A program made the position numbers and the translations under genes. Shown here piece by piece: positions 50,765-59,486 of a stretch of DNA of 62,978 nt; the stretch's first letter is position 1, and each line of letters starts with the position of its first letter. The notes under the pieces are model-generated. The model saw only the letters and a program-made list of their open reading frames with translations. It was not told where the DNA came from and did no database searches. Location of the stretch: assembly GCA_046302715.1 (NCBI GenBank), contig JBKCHQ010000076.1:1-62978 (forward strand). Direction: 5' to 3'. The stretch comes from CAMCXT01 sp046302715 (lineage in GTDB: Bacteria > Bacteroidota > Bacteroidia > M30B66).

Positions 50765-51823
50765 ATGCGGGTATACTTGGTATTGGCCATAGCATTTATT
50801 GCAAAGAGCATGATTGCGCAAACGTCGGTTTATCCCGGTGGTTTTGGACTGCGCAGCACCATGGGATTTACAGTTCCCCCTGGAAATTCGCAAAAGCATT
50901 TGATTGGAGCGCATGCCTATGGGTTCGAATTTAATTACCGATATAATTTTTCGGGGGTAAAAGAGTGGGAAAAACATTATCGTTATCCTTATTCGGGATT
51001 TGCCGTTCAGTTTCTCTCGCTGGGCGGCAAACTTATAGGAAACAGCTACAACATAATGCCCTACATTGGCATACCAATAAAAAAGAATAAGATTTTCGAC
51101 TCGCACATTAGGCTTTCAAGCGGACTTTCATACATATCACGAAAGTTTGATCTCGAAACCAATCGAAACAATACCCTTACAGGCAACAATTTGAATCTTG
51201 TAGCCGATTTGATGCTTCAAATTAACTGGAAGATCGATCGCAAAGTGCATTTGTTAACCGGTTTATCTCTCACTCATTTTTCGAACGGAGCCTTTAAACA
51301 ACCTCAAACATCCTTTATAGTATTGGGTATGAATGCTGGACTAACCATTAATACGGGAAGGCCTGTTGCCGTAAATAATTACTCCTTTCCCATTCTCGAT
51401 AAAGGGCTTAAATTAGTGATATGGTCGGGCATATGGCGCAAAGAAGCCACATCGTTTATTAGTCAGAAATACACCGCCGCAGTTGTAGGCATTAACGCAT
51501 TAAGACGATATTCCATAAAAGGCGCTTATGGACTGGGTATTGATGCTCTTATTGATCAAAGCCTACCCGCGCGTAACAGCAAGGCCGGTCCATTTAGATT
51601 GGGGGCAGTAATCGCTTACGAATTGTTGCTGGGGCGCATGAGTATTCCCATTCAGCAGGGTTTTTACTTGGTTAATCCCATAAAAAGCGATGGATTTCTT
51701 TACCAACGTATAGGCTGGCGTTACCACATTAACAGTGCCCTTGCAGCACAATTGAGTCTTAAATTCCACAATCTTAAAAACGATCATGCCGAAATTGGCT
51801 TGGTGTACACGATAAAACCATGA
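50765..51823 (+). CDS. Acyloxyacyl hydrolase-like outer-membrane protein (PagL-type)
   Basis: The 352-residue protein has a signal peptide (MRVYLVLAIAFIAKSMIAQ) and an eight-stranded barrel-like body. The stretch LSLTHFSNGAFKQPQ has the His-Ser core expected of lipid A 3-O-deacylase PagL, which removes an acyl chain from lipid A in the outer membrane. Activity is an inference from this motif. The longer frame from 50576 adds an N-terminus without signal character, so ATG 50765 is used. It overlaps the DUF2807 gene by 4 nt. Confidence 0.78.
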   Translation: MRVYLVLAIAFIAKSMIAQTSVYPGGFGLRSTMGFTVPPGNSQKHLIGAHAYGFEFNYRYNFSGVKEWEKHYRYPYSGFAVQFLSLGGKLIGNSYNIMPYIGIPIKKNKIFDSHIRLSSGLSYISRKFDLETNRNNTLTGNNLNLVADLMLQINWKIDRKVHLLTGLSLTHFSNGAFKQPQTSFIVLGMNAGLTINTGRPVAVNNYSFPILDKGLKLVIWSGIWRKEATSFISQKYTAAVVGINALRRYSIKGAYGLGIDALIDQSLPARNSKAGPFRLGAVIAYELLLGRMSIPIQQGFYLVNPIKSDGFLYQRIGWRYHINSALAAQLSLKFHNLKNDHAEIGLVYTIKP

Positions 51824-52554
51824 GAAGTACGATTTTATTCCTATTAATAGCGTGTATTCTGTTGGCCTGCAGCAAAGAGCAGATGGACGATTGCTTTACC
51901 TCAACCGGTAGAGTGGCTTATGAGAAACGTACTCTCGAACCCTTTACATCGGCCGAAATTATTGGTAATTATCAACTGATTTGGATAGAAGACACCAGCA
52001 ATTACATCGAAATTGAGGCAGGCACCGGGCTTTTAGAGCAGATTAAAACAAAGGTTGAATTTCAGAAGCTTACTATCGAAAACACTAATACCTGTAATTG
52101 GGTGCGCTCTTATAAAATTCCTGTAATTCTAAAGCTGCATTGCAGCAATCTGGGACGCCTGAGGATTTTGGGCAGTACAGAGCTGAGCAACCGCGATAGT
52201 CTGCGGCACGATTCTATTTATATTGATTTAAATCAAAATGCCGGCGCAATAGATCTTAACGTTTCGAATACTTTGCTGATGATTGAGCAGCCTACCGGTG
52301 GGGCCGAAATAACAGCTTCGGGCCGCACCGAAGCGTTTGTTTTTAAATCGGGCGAACGTGTAGGTGGCAATTTCCTAAAACTGAATGCCCGCTGGGTTGA
52401 GGCCATAAGCAAAAGCGAAATCGACACCTATGTTAATGCCTCCGAATCGCTCAAACTCACCACCTTGGCTGGAGGCAGTATTTTTTACACAGGTGATGCC
52501 CCCCAAATTGAACGGTCAAGTTTTGGAGAGGGAAGTATTTCGAGGATTTATTAA
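51820..52554 (+). CDS. DUF2807 (head GIN domain) lipoprotein
   Basis: The 244-residue protein has a lipobox signal (ACILLACSKE, Cys17) and a GIN-type right-handed beta-helix domain (DUF2807): pattern VEFQKLTIENTNTC, VILKLHCSNLGRLRILGSTE, and repeated strands with GG and SG turns. Such proteins are common in Bacteroidota and of unknown function. Its start overlaps the stop of the PagL-like gene (ATGA), so the two are translated together. Confidence 0.86.
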   Translation: MRSTILFLLIACILLACSKEQMDDCFTSTGRVAYEKRTLEPFTSAEIIGNYQLIWIEDTSNYIEIEAGTGLLEQIKTKVEFQKLTIENTNTCNWVRSYKIPVILKLHCSNLGRLRILGSTELSNRDSLRHDSIYIDLNQNAGAIDLNVSNTLLMIEQPTGGAEITASGRTEAFVFKSGERVGGNFLKLNARWVEAISKSEIDTYVNASESLKLTTLAGGSIFYTGDAPQIERSSFGEGSISRIY

Positions 52555-52574
52555 TAGTAGAAACGACTAATATG

Positions 52575-53396
52575 TCAAAGCTGCTGAACAAATAAAAGCC
52601 AATGTTCGGGCACATTCTTAAACTCGGGCGGCTGAGTAAAAAAACCAAACACTGTGGAGCCGCTGCCACTCATGGCAGAATAAATGGCCCCTTTCTCTTT
52701 TAATTCCTCCAAGGCCGCTGCCACTTCGGAATATTTCTGCGAAACCGGTCGCTCAAAATCATTTACGACCCTTCCCTGCCATTCGCTAATGGGTAATTTT
52801 ATTAACTCAAACAAATCTTCCTCGGGCTTATGCGGCTGAATCATCCCAAAGGCTGTAGACGTAGAAACATGAACGCCCGGATTAATTAATACCAAATATA
52901 TTCCCCTTAAATTCAATTCAAAAGGCTCTAGCAATTCGCCCCTGCCTTGCACCTTGCAGGCACTGTCATACATAAAAAAAGGGCAATCGCTGCCCAAAGC
53001 AGCGGCCATTTCGAGTAAACGCTCAAATGACAGGGGCTTATTCATAAGTTGATTGAGCAGCCTGAGGGTCCATGCGGCATCCGATGAGCCGCCGCCCAAG
53101 CCCGCACCCATAGGAATTACTTTATGAAGATACACCTCCAAAGGCGGCAGATTGCAATATGAATCAAACAATCGAATGGCTTTTAGCACCAGATTATTGT
53201 GTGGATTACCATCAACCTCAAGCCCACTTGGTATAAAGCGAACAGGCACTTTTTGATTGGATTCTGCAACAATAATCTCCAACACATCGCATAAACCGAT
53301 GGGATAAAAAATACTTTCGAGCGCATGGTATCCGTCGGCACGCTTATGGGTAATGCGTAAGCCCAGATTAATTTTTGCCGGAGGAAAGGCTACCAT
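52575..53396 (-). CDS. ispE: 4-diphosphocytidyl-2-C-methyl-D-erythritol kinase
   Basis: This is the fourth enzyme of the MEP pathway to isoprenoids, a GHMP kinase. In its 273 residues are PAKINLGLRITHKRADGYH at the start, the ATP loop PMGAGLGGGSSDAAW (about 93-107), and SAMSGSGSTVFGFF near the C-terminus. ATG (53396) begins MVAFPPAKINLG. It is convergent with the DUF2807 gene and divergent from accA. Confidence 0.96.
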   Translation of the reverse strand: MVAFPPAKINLGLRITHKRADGYHALESIFYPIGLCDVLEIIVAESNQKVPVRFIPSGLEVDGNPHNNLVLKAIRLFDSYCNLPPLEVYLHKVIPMGAGLGGGSSDAAWTLRLLNQLMNKPLSFERLLEMAAALGSDCPFFMYDSACKVQGRGELLEPFELNLRGIYLVLINPGVHVSTSTAFGMIQPHKPEEDLFELIKLPISEWQGRVVNDFERPVSQKYSEVAAALEELKEKGAIYSAMSGSGSTVFGFFTQPPEFKNVPEHWLLFVQQL

Positions 53397-53497
53397 CGAT
53401 GGAATTACTTTGATTCATGTATGTGCGGGTAAAAATACACAAACAAACACAGGGGTTTGCTTCGAATGTGTAAATTGCAGCCCCAAAACATCGGAAT

Positions 53498-54454
53498 ATG
53501 AATTTTCTTGAGTTTGAAAAACCGATAGCCGATTTGTTCACGCAACTTACTGAGGCGCAAGATCTCGCCGCCAAAAGCGGTGTAGACATGAAGAAAGCTA
53601 TTGCCGAACTGGAACAAAAAATTGAAGACACCCGCAAATCTATATATCAGAATCTTAGTCCTTGGCAGCGCGTGCAGGTAAGCCGCCATCCCGACAGACC
53701 TTATGCGTTATCGTATATAAACTACATGACCGACGGTAACTTTCAGGAGTTACATGGCGACCGCACGGTTAAGGACGATAAAGCCATGATAGGCGGGATT
53801 GGTTGTGTGGATGGGAAATCGGTGATGTTTATTGGTCAACAAAAAGGCGCCAACACCAAGCAACGTCAATACCGTAATTTTGGAATGGCCAACCCCGAAG
53901 GGTACAGAAAAGCACTACGCTTGATGAAAATGGCCGAAAAATTTGACATTCCTATTGTAACCCTCATCGATACTCCGGGCGCTTATCCAGGCCTTGAGGC
54001 CGAAGAACGTGGCCAGGGCGAAGCCATCGCCCGAAACCTTTTCGAGATGACCAAATTAAAAGTTCCGGTGGTATGCATCATCATTGGTGAAGGAGCATCG
54101 GGTGGTGCTTTAGGAATCGGAATCGGCGATAAGGTATTGATGCTGGAAAACACCTGGTATTCGGTAATATCTCCCGAATCATGTTCTTCAATTCTTTGGC
54201 GTAGCTGGGATTTCAAAGAAAAAGCATCGGTTGAGCTTAAGCTAACTGCCGACGATATGATGCAAAATAAACTTATCGACGGTGTTATTAAGGAACCCAT
54301 TGGTGGAGCGCACACCCATTACGACCAAATGTTCCGTACGGTAAAAACCGAAGTAATGAAAGAGTTGGCAACTCTGTCAAAAATTAAACCCGAGAAACGC
54401 ATCGAAATGCGTATAGCCAAATTCTCTGCAATGGGTGCATTTTCTGAAAAATAA
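53498..54454 (+). CDS. accA: Acetyl-CoA carboxylase carboxyltransferase subunit alpha
   Basis: This is the alpha subunit of the carboxyltransferase half of acetyl-CoA carboxylase, which makes malonyl-CoA for fatty acids. In its 318 residues are MNFLEFEKPIADL, RVQVSRHPDRPY, IDTPGAYPGLEAEERGQGEA and GEGASGGALGIG. The start ATG at 53498 matches the conserved N-terminus. The methyltransferase gene follows 5 nt later. Confidence 0.97.
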   Translation: MNFLEFEKPIADLFTQLTEAQDLAAKSGVDMKKAIAELEQKIEDTRKSIYQNLSPWQRVQVSRHPDRPYALSYINYMTDGNFQELHGDRTVKDDKAMIGGIGCVDGKSVMFIGQQKGANTKQRQYRNFGMANPEGYRKALRLMKMAEKFDIPIVTLIDTPGAYPGLEAEERGQGEAIARNLFEMTKLKVPVVCIIIGEGASGGALGIGIGDKVLMLENTWYSVISPESCSSILWRSWDFKEKASVELKLTADDMMQNKLIDGVIKEPIGGAHTHYDQMFRTVKTEVMKELATLSKIKPEKRIEMRIAKFSAMGAFSEK

Positions 54455-54459
54455 AGGCT

Positions 54460-55167
54460 TTGGCCAATTCGTGGTTCAGATTTAAGCAATTTACCATCCA
54501 GCAAAACCGCTGCGCTATGAAGGTAGGTACGGATGGTGTGTTGCTAGGCGCCTGGGCAAACATTGAAAAGGCCTCACACATTCTGGATATGGGCTGCGGC
54601 ACCGGATTGCTTTCTTTGATGGCTGCACAGAGAAATTCTTTAGCCTTTATTACCGCTGTTGAACTGGAGGAAGACGCTGCACAACAAGCCCATGAAAACG
54701 TTGCGGCATCGGCTTGGGACAATCGAATTAAAGTTATAAATAACGATGTGTTAAGTACCGTTTTTGATAGGTCATTCGACTGCATCGTGTGCAACCCACC
54801 GTATTTTTCCGCACAAGTTTTACCCCCGGCTAAAGCCCGAAGTTTAGCCCGCCACAACACCAAAGGCTTTGAAACTTGGATTGAAACAGCCTTTAACCAA
54901 TGTAGCAATACCGGAAATGCTCATTTCATATTGCCCATTGACCAAAAACAAGCGGTACTGGATTTTCTAAAAACCACGTTTTGGCACATACAGCGCATCT
55001 GCGACGTTGTGCCCAATGACGCTAAACCTGCAGTGCGTTTTTTATTGGAACTGCAAAAAGAACCCTGCGAAACGACATACAGCCGCCTTCAAATAGAAAC
55101 AGGCGCACGAGGCAACTATCATCCTGAATACAAAAATCTAACAGCTGATTTTTACCTATGGGCCTGA
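54460..55167 (+). CDS. trmN6: tRNA1(Val) (adenine(37)-N6)-methyltransferase family protein
   Basis: The 235-residue SAM-dependent methyltransferase has the SAM loop DMGCGTGLLSLM (about 44-55) and the N6-adenine motif NPPYF (about 113-117). Its start, WFRFKQFTIQQNRCAMKVGTDGVLLG, fits YfiC/TrmN6, which methylates A37 of tRNA1(Val). The start is TTG (54460), since no ATG precedes the conserved region. It overlaps the tail of the opposite-strand hydrolase gene by 16 nt. Confidence 0.9.
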   Translation: MANSWFRFKQFTIQQNRCAMKVGTDGVLLGAWANIEKASHILDMGCGTGLLSLMAAQRNSLAFITAVELEEDAAQQAHENVAASAWDNRIKVINNDVLSTVFDRSFDCIVCNPPYFSAQVLPPAKARSLARHNTKGFETWIETAFNQCSNTGNAHFILPIDQKQAVLDFLKTTFWHIQRICDVVPNDAKPAVRFLLELQKEPCETTYSRLQIETGARGNYHPEYKNLTADFYLWA

Positions 55168-56264
55168 TGGAGGCTGCCAATTAAGGTATTGGGATTACGA
55201 ATAAACGCAATGCTTAAATGGTGAAGGAGCTGACCTGAAGGTCCAAATAGAGGATATTCGAAATTATGGTTAGAATAAGGCATCTCCACATACGCATGTG
55301 GACCTTGATAAACGTTGTTGAGCATTCTGGATTGCGCAACGGGCACTATTTGATCTTTAGCGCCGTGCAGCAATAGGAGCGGAGGTAAAGGCGACTTCAT
55401 ACGATGGGCAAGCGAAAGACTGGCCGCATTCACATTTCCTGCATATGCCGCTTTAATATCCTCCAAACGCAATAGCGGATTTGAATTATTGCTAAAATCG
55501 GAGAGTGGGTATGCGGCAATGATGCCCGATAGGTTTAGCTGAGGATGCTGCACCGCCATGGAAAGCGCCAATGTAGCACCCGCCGATGAGCCCCCCACAA
55601 AAACCTTGTTGGTATCGCCGCCTCTTTCATGTAAAAAGGTCATCATGGATTTAATGAGTGCTGCCGCTGAATTCTCGGGATTGGGAAACTGTGCCTCCTT
55701 ACCCAAAGGATACGCTGCAGCCACTACTAAACAACCCGCCCTACTGAAAGCAGCACTCCAAGCATGCATTTGCGCAGGCGAACCTTGAATGAAACCTCCT
55801 CCATGAAAGAGAAAAACAATAGGAGGCGCTTCAATCTTTTTATCAGGCAAATACACCAAAGAGATACGCTGAGGAGCATCGAGATGGTGATACGGCAAAA
55901 AGCCTGATTCGTGTTGGCGGGCAAAAAACCAGTCCCCAAAACTAAATCGATGCTCAAGGTTAAATTTGTGATGTGCGGCACCGCTCCATATAATTGGAAG
56001 ACTCAATAACACCGATGATGAAAGCGGCAGAAAAAACCAAAATCCGCCCCCCTTAAAATTCCGCCATAAAGGCAGGAGCATTAATACTAATGAAGCTACC
56101 CAGGCAAATCGCCCTGTTTCTGAAAGATAAAGATGGAGATAAAATCCTTGTAACGTATTTATCGGAAATTGGATAAATAAACCACATAGAAATAAAACAA
56201 AAGAGGCCAGACACCAAAAGATGCCTGGCCACTTCCAACCGGTATAGCCGGCGGTAAAAATCAT
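55152..56264 (-). CDS. Membrane-linked alpha/beta hydrolase (esterase/lipase type)
   Basis: The 370-residue protein has four N-terminal membrane segments (within about 12-108) and an alpha/beta hydrolase domain of the hormone-sensitive lipase/BD-FAE type: oxyanion motif LFHGGGFIQGS, nucleophile GGSSAGATLA, Asp in HGAKDQIVPV and His in YSNHNFEYP. The substrate is unknown. It overlaps the PKD lipoprotein stop by 4 nt, forming a two-gene unit. The N-terminal multi-helix anchor is unusual for such hydrolases. Confidence 0.88.
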   Translation of the reverse strand: MIFTAGYTGWKWPGIFWCLASFVLFLCGLFIQFPINTLQGFYLHLYLSETGRFAWVASLVLMLLPLWRNFKGGGFWFFLPLSSSVLLSLPIIWSGAAHHKFNLEHRFSFGDWFFARQHESGFLPYHHLDAPQRISLVYLPDKKIEAPPIVFLFHGGGFIQGSPAQMHAWSAAFSRAGCLVVAAAYPLGKEAQFPNPENSAAALIKSMMTFLHERGGDTNKVFVGGSSAGATLALSMAVQHPQLNLSGIIAAYPLSDFSNNSNPLLRLEDIKAAYAGNVNAASLSLAHRMKSPLPPLLLLHGAKDQIVPVAQSRMLNNVYQGPHAYVEMPYSNHNFEYPLFGPSGQLLHHLSIAFIRNPNTLIGSLHQAHR

Positions 56265-56605
56265 TTCACTTCAATAGTCTGACGTGCACCGTTAGCCCCT
56301 GCATCGGGCGGACAATGACTCTCAATAGCAGGATTGGTACCGTGTAAACTAATTACGTAAGACCCCGGAAAGTCGTAAACATGATATACTGTTGAAGAAC
56401 GGGTAATCGTATCCTTACCGTCGCCGAAATTCCAATGGTATAAATCGATACCCTCGCTGCAATCGGCATTAAACGAAACTCTGTTTCCCGCCATTGGTGT
56501 GCGCTCTGAAACCGTAAAACAATAACGCTGAACGTCAGGTTCGCATGAAGCTAAAGCTAATATAGAAGCCAAAGCAGTAAATGAATAAAATAGGCGTTTT
56601 TTCAT
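56261..56605 (-). CDS. PKD domain lipoprotein
   Basis: The 114-residue protein has a lipobox (ILALASCEPD, Cys at about 21) and one PKD domain, with VSFNADCSEGIDLYHWNFGDGKDT and FPGSYVISLHG. PKD domains are Ig-like and often mediate binding at the cell surface. It precedes and overlaps the alpha/beta hydrolase gene, suggesting that they act together in the envelope. Confidence 0.85.
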   Translation of the reverse strand: MKKRLFYSFTALASILALASCEPDVQRYCFTVSERTPMAGNRVSFNADCSEGIDLYHWNFGDGKDTITRSSTVYHVYDFPGSYVISLHGTNPAIESHCPPDAGANGARQTIEVK

Positions 56606-56670
56606 AACATGTAATTATTTCAAATGTAGTTTTTTTTCTGCAAAAACCAAACCTAAAATTTCCTATCAGG

Positions 56671-58182
56671 CTAAATAGGTGCAGTAAATGCTCTGCATGC
56701 CGAAACTGCCCTTTTCCATTGGGCATACCAGCGTTCGTTCTCTTGGTTACTCACGAGTTCGGGCTTAAATTCAGCATCAATCTGGTGCAAGCGTATTAAA
56801 GCCTCCTTGCCCGACCAAAATGAACTTCCTAAGCCCGACATCATGGCAACACCCCAAACGGTAGATTCTGTTTGTTTAGGTCTGGAAATTAAGCATGAAA
56901 GCTGATTGGCCTGAAACTGCATTAAAAAATTATTGGATGAAGCGCCACCATCCACACGCAGTTCAGTAATCTTTATTTTTGAAACCTCTTCCATCAACTC
57001 AAGCACATCCCGGGTTTGATAGGCTAAGGATTCAAGAGTAGCACGTACCAAATGTGCCCTGCTTGTTCCTCGTGTCATGCCCAAAAATGCGCCTCTGGCA
57101 TCAGCATCCCAATAGGGCGCCCCCAATCCTGTAAATGCAGGCACCAGATATACGCCGCCGTTATCTTCCAAAGAAACAGCCAGAGCCTCAGTTTCTGAAG
57201 CATTAGTTACTAAGGCCAATTCATCACGGATCCACTGAACGGCCGAACCCGCCACGAAAACACTTCCCTCAAGCGCAAATTCGGGCACCCCGTTGATTTT
57301 CCAGGCCATGGTACTCAGCAAGCCCGAATGAGCCTCCACCCTTTTTGTTCCGGTATGCATAAGCATAAAACAACCCGTACCGTAAGTATTTTTTACCATC
57401 CCCTCAGAAAAACAAGCTTGTCCAAACAAGGCCGCATGCTGATCGCCTGCAACAGCAGTAATGGGAATTTCAACTCCTGCAACGGATGCCGGTATAGCTC
57501 CGAAATCAGCAATGTTCTCTTTAACCTCGGGCAAAATTTCAGGTTTAATTCCACAAACACGGCATAAATCGGTATCCCATTGCTGAGCGTCTAAATTAAA
57601 CAACATGGTTCTCGAAGCATTGGTAACATCGGTGCTGTAAACGCTTCCTTTACTCAAATTCCACAACAACCACGTATCTACCGTTCCAACTTTTAACAAT
57701 CCTTGCTCGAGAGCTTCAGCTGCCTCGGGCACGTTCTTAAGGATCCAAGCAATTTTACTCGCACTAAAATAGGCATCGGGATGCAAGCCGCTGCGTTTCG
57801 AAAAGTACTCCAAACCAAATTTGCGCTGCCAATCGACAATGATGGACGCCGACTGTCGGCTTTGCCAAACGATAGCAGGATAAAACGCCTTACCTGTTTT
57901 GGCATGCCAAGCAATGAGTGTCTCGCGCTGGTTGGTAATGCCTGCAGAGATAATCTGCTGAGGATTTATCCCACTTGACTTAATAACATTTGAAACACAA
58001 TCTATTACACTTTGATAGAGTTGATCGGGATTTTGCAAAACATAGCCCGACTGAGGGTATATACATTGCAGTGGGATTTGATGACTGCCCTCACACCTTC
58101 CATCCTGATCAAAAAGTAAGGCCCGCGAACTTGTGGTTCCTTGATCAACCGCTAAAACGTAATTTTTGTGACTTGATTTCAT
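56671..58182 (-). CDS. glpK: Glycerol kinase
   Basis: This FGGY-family kinase makes glycerol 3-phosphate from glycerol. In its 503 residues are VLAVDQGTTSSRALLFD at the start, GITNQRETLIAW, the substrate region IVWQSRQS, and AGDQHAALFGQACF and GAPYWDADARGAFLGMTRGT near the C-terminal half. ATG at 58182 is used. glpF and glpD are not adjacent; the gene is alone after a -7 box at 58212-58205. Confidence 0.96.
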   Translation of the reverse strand: MKSSHKNYVLAVDQGTTSSRALLFDQDGRCEGSHQIPLQCIYPQSGYVLQNPDQLYQSVIDCVSNVIKSSGINPQQIISAGITNQRETLIAWHAKTGKAFYPAIVWQSRQSASIIVDWQRKFGLEYFSKRSGLHPDAYFSASKIAWILKNVPEAAEALEQGLLKVGTVDTWLLWNLSKGSVYSTDVTNASRTMLFNLDAQQWDTDLCRVCGIKPEILPEVKENIADFGAIPASVAGVEIPITAVAGDQHAALFGQACFSEGMVKNTYGTGCFMLMHTGTKRVEAHSGLLSTMAWKINGVPEFALEGSVFVAGSAVQWIRDELALVTNASETEALAVSLEDNGGVYLVPAFTGLGAPYWDADARGAFLGMTRGTSRAHLVRATLESLAYQTRDVLELMEEVSKIKITELRVDGGASSNNFLMQFQANQLSCLISRPKQTESTVWGVAMMSGLGSSFWSGKEALIRLHQIDAEFKPELVSNQENERWYAQWKRAVSACRAFTAPI

Positions 58183-58204
58183 GAACAAACTATAATACAA
58201 CTAT

Positions 58205-58212
58205 CAAAAGTA
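58205..58212 (-). promoter_or_regulatory. -7 element of glpK
   Basis: On the minus strand TACTTTTG (58212-58205) matches TAnnTTTG. It predicts a leader of about 16 nt before the glpK ATG. A similar TACTTTTA on the plus strand (58237-58244) may serve the divergent gene at 58255. Confidence 0.45.
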
Positions 58213-58254
58213 CCTAAAGCAACATTAATTTTTCGGCTACTTTTACAGTTAGAA

Positions 58255-58533
58255 ATGTCTTCAGAATTTAAATGCAAGAATTGCGGATCGTGGAACCCGC
58301 TCCAAGATGAGGCTGCTGTTTGCCTGGCCTGTAACACGCCATACAAAGTATTTACTGAAGCAGATAGGGCAAGTATTGAACGTCGCAACACCACCGGCGA
58401 TATTAAAATACCGATACACCCTAATGATGCACCTCCAATAAAAGTGCTGAAACATATTTTTAACGCCATACAAATTGCCTTTCTTGCCGTATTAAGTTTT
58501 ATTTTATGGCTTATTGCCGCCGGACCTGGATAA
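58255..58533 (+). CDS. Small zinc-ribbon protein with a C-terminal membrane helix
   Basis: The 92-residue protein begins with a zinc-ribbon pattern, CKNCG and CLACN separated by 14 residues, then a charged linker and one C-terminal helix (about 66-90). It is tail-anchored in appearance. I recognise no named family. It starts a three-gene unit of small membrane proteins (58255-59131) with no gaps. Confidence 0.75.
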   Translation: MSSEFKCKNCGSWNPLQDEAAVCLACNTPYKVFTEADRASIERRNTTGDIKIPIHPNDAPPIKVLKHIFNAIQIAFLAVLSFILWLIAAGPG

Positions 58534-58914
58534 ATGAAAACGCATAAACTTCCACCCCTTTGGTTCCTTCTATTATTAGGAATTGTGGTTTGTAAAAGAA
58601 TATTTTTTCACACTTCGGGTAATGCATTTGCCGACAGCTATCTGCTCGATTTGCTTTGCATTCCATTAGTTATGGAAGGCTGCAAGTGGATTCTTGAAAA
58701 ATTACTTAATAGACACTACCGATTTACGGAATACCATTGTATAGTGGCGGTGCTGTATTTTAGCCTTGTTTTTGAATGGTTTCTTCCGCAGTTGAGTAAC
58801 CGCTACCACGCCGATATTTATGATGTTTTGTGTTATGGGGTATCTACCATTATATGGTATGTTGGGCAAACTAATTTTAACGCTAAACGAATGAATGTGG
58901 TCGAAAATGCCTGA
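58534..58914 (+). CDS. Small four-helix membrane protein ('magnesium citrate secondary transporter' in name only)
   Basis: The 126-residue hydrophobic protein has about four membrane helices. The motif DSYLLDLLCIPLVM and FSLVFEWFLPQLSNRYHADIYDVLCYG (the latter about 87-113) match a Bacteroidota family that databases label magnesium citrate secondary transporter, though its size makes transport doubtful. VanZ-like relatives are an alternative. It starts directly after the previous stop codon and overlaps the DUF2905 gene by 8 nt. Confidence 0.72.
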   Translation: MKTHKLPPLWFLLLLGIVVCKRIFFHTSGNAFADSYLLDLLCIPLVMEGCKWILEKLLNRHYRFTEYHCIVAVLYFSLVFEWFLPQLSNRYHADIYDVLCYGVSTIIWYVGQTNFNAKRMNVVENA

Positions 58915-59131
58915 AGTTTCGAAATGGCTTATTGCCGCAGGAGTGTTTTTAATTATTGCGGGAGTTACCTATGGGTTGTTGGGAAACCGCATCCAGTTTT
59001 TAGGCAAGTTACCGGGCGATATACGAATTGAACGCGATAATTTCAAAATATATATTCCCATTACCACAATGCTGCTAATCAGTGCAGCAATTCAATTCAT
59101 TATTTGGATTTTCCGTTTATGGAAAAAATAA
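58907..59131 (+). CDS. DUF2905 family small membrane protein
   Basis: The 74-residue protein has two membrane helices flanking LGKLPGDIRIERDNFKIYIP, the typical DUF2905 loop. The start ATG at 58907 overlaps the end of the preceding gene by 8 nt; a start at 58895 adds four residues only. It ends the small membrane protein unit. Function is unknown. Confidence 0.87.
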   Translation: MPEVSKWLIAAGVFLIIAGVTYGLLGNRIQFLGKLPGDIRIERDNFKIYIPITTMLLISAAIQFIIWIFRLWKK

Positions 59132-59158
59132 AGACTGTATCATGAACGGCACTACCCA

Positions 59159-59407
59159 TTAAGCATTTACCGTTGACTTGTAGGCCTGATCAATTTTTTC
59201 AGCCAAATGACGGTCTTTTTCGGTAATGGTATTTTCTTCGTCATGGGTGCAAAGAAAAAGATCCACTTTATTGTATGTGTTGCGAATTTCGGGATGATGA
59301 TTTACACGTTCTGCTATTAAGGCTACCTTAGTAATAAAGGCAAAGGCCTCAACAAAATTTCGAAATTCAAACGCGCGGTGTAGTTTACCTTCAATAGTGT
59401 TCCACAT
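59159..59407 (-). CDS. phhB: 4a-hydroxytetrahydrobiopterin dehydratase (pterin-4a-carbinolamine dehydratase)
   Basis: This 82-residue enzyme recycles the pterin cofactor of aromatic amino acid hydroxylases, or acts in pterin synthesis. The active-site His pair is in ERVNHHPEI, with TYNKVDLFLCTHDEENTITEKD following. It lacks the first roughly 15 residues of the common form, as do many Bacteroidota versions. No phenylalanine hydroxylase is nearby. Confidence 0.9.
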   Translation of the reverse strand: MWNTIEGKLHRAFEFRNFVEAFAFITKVALIAERVNHHPEIRNTYNKVDLFLCTHDEENTITEKDRHLAEKIDQAYKSTVNA

Positions 59408-59486
59408 AAGAAGAAATATTTTTGAAAAGAGGGCAAAAGTAATTTTAATCGAATAACTATTGCGTTAAAAATTACTAAATTTACGC

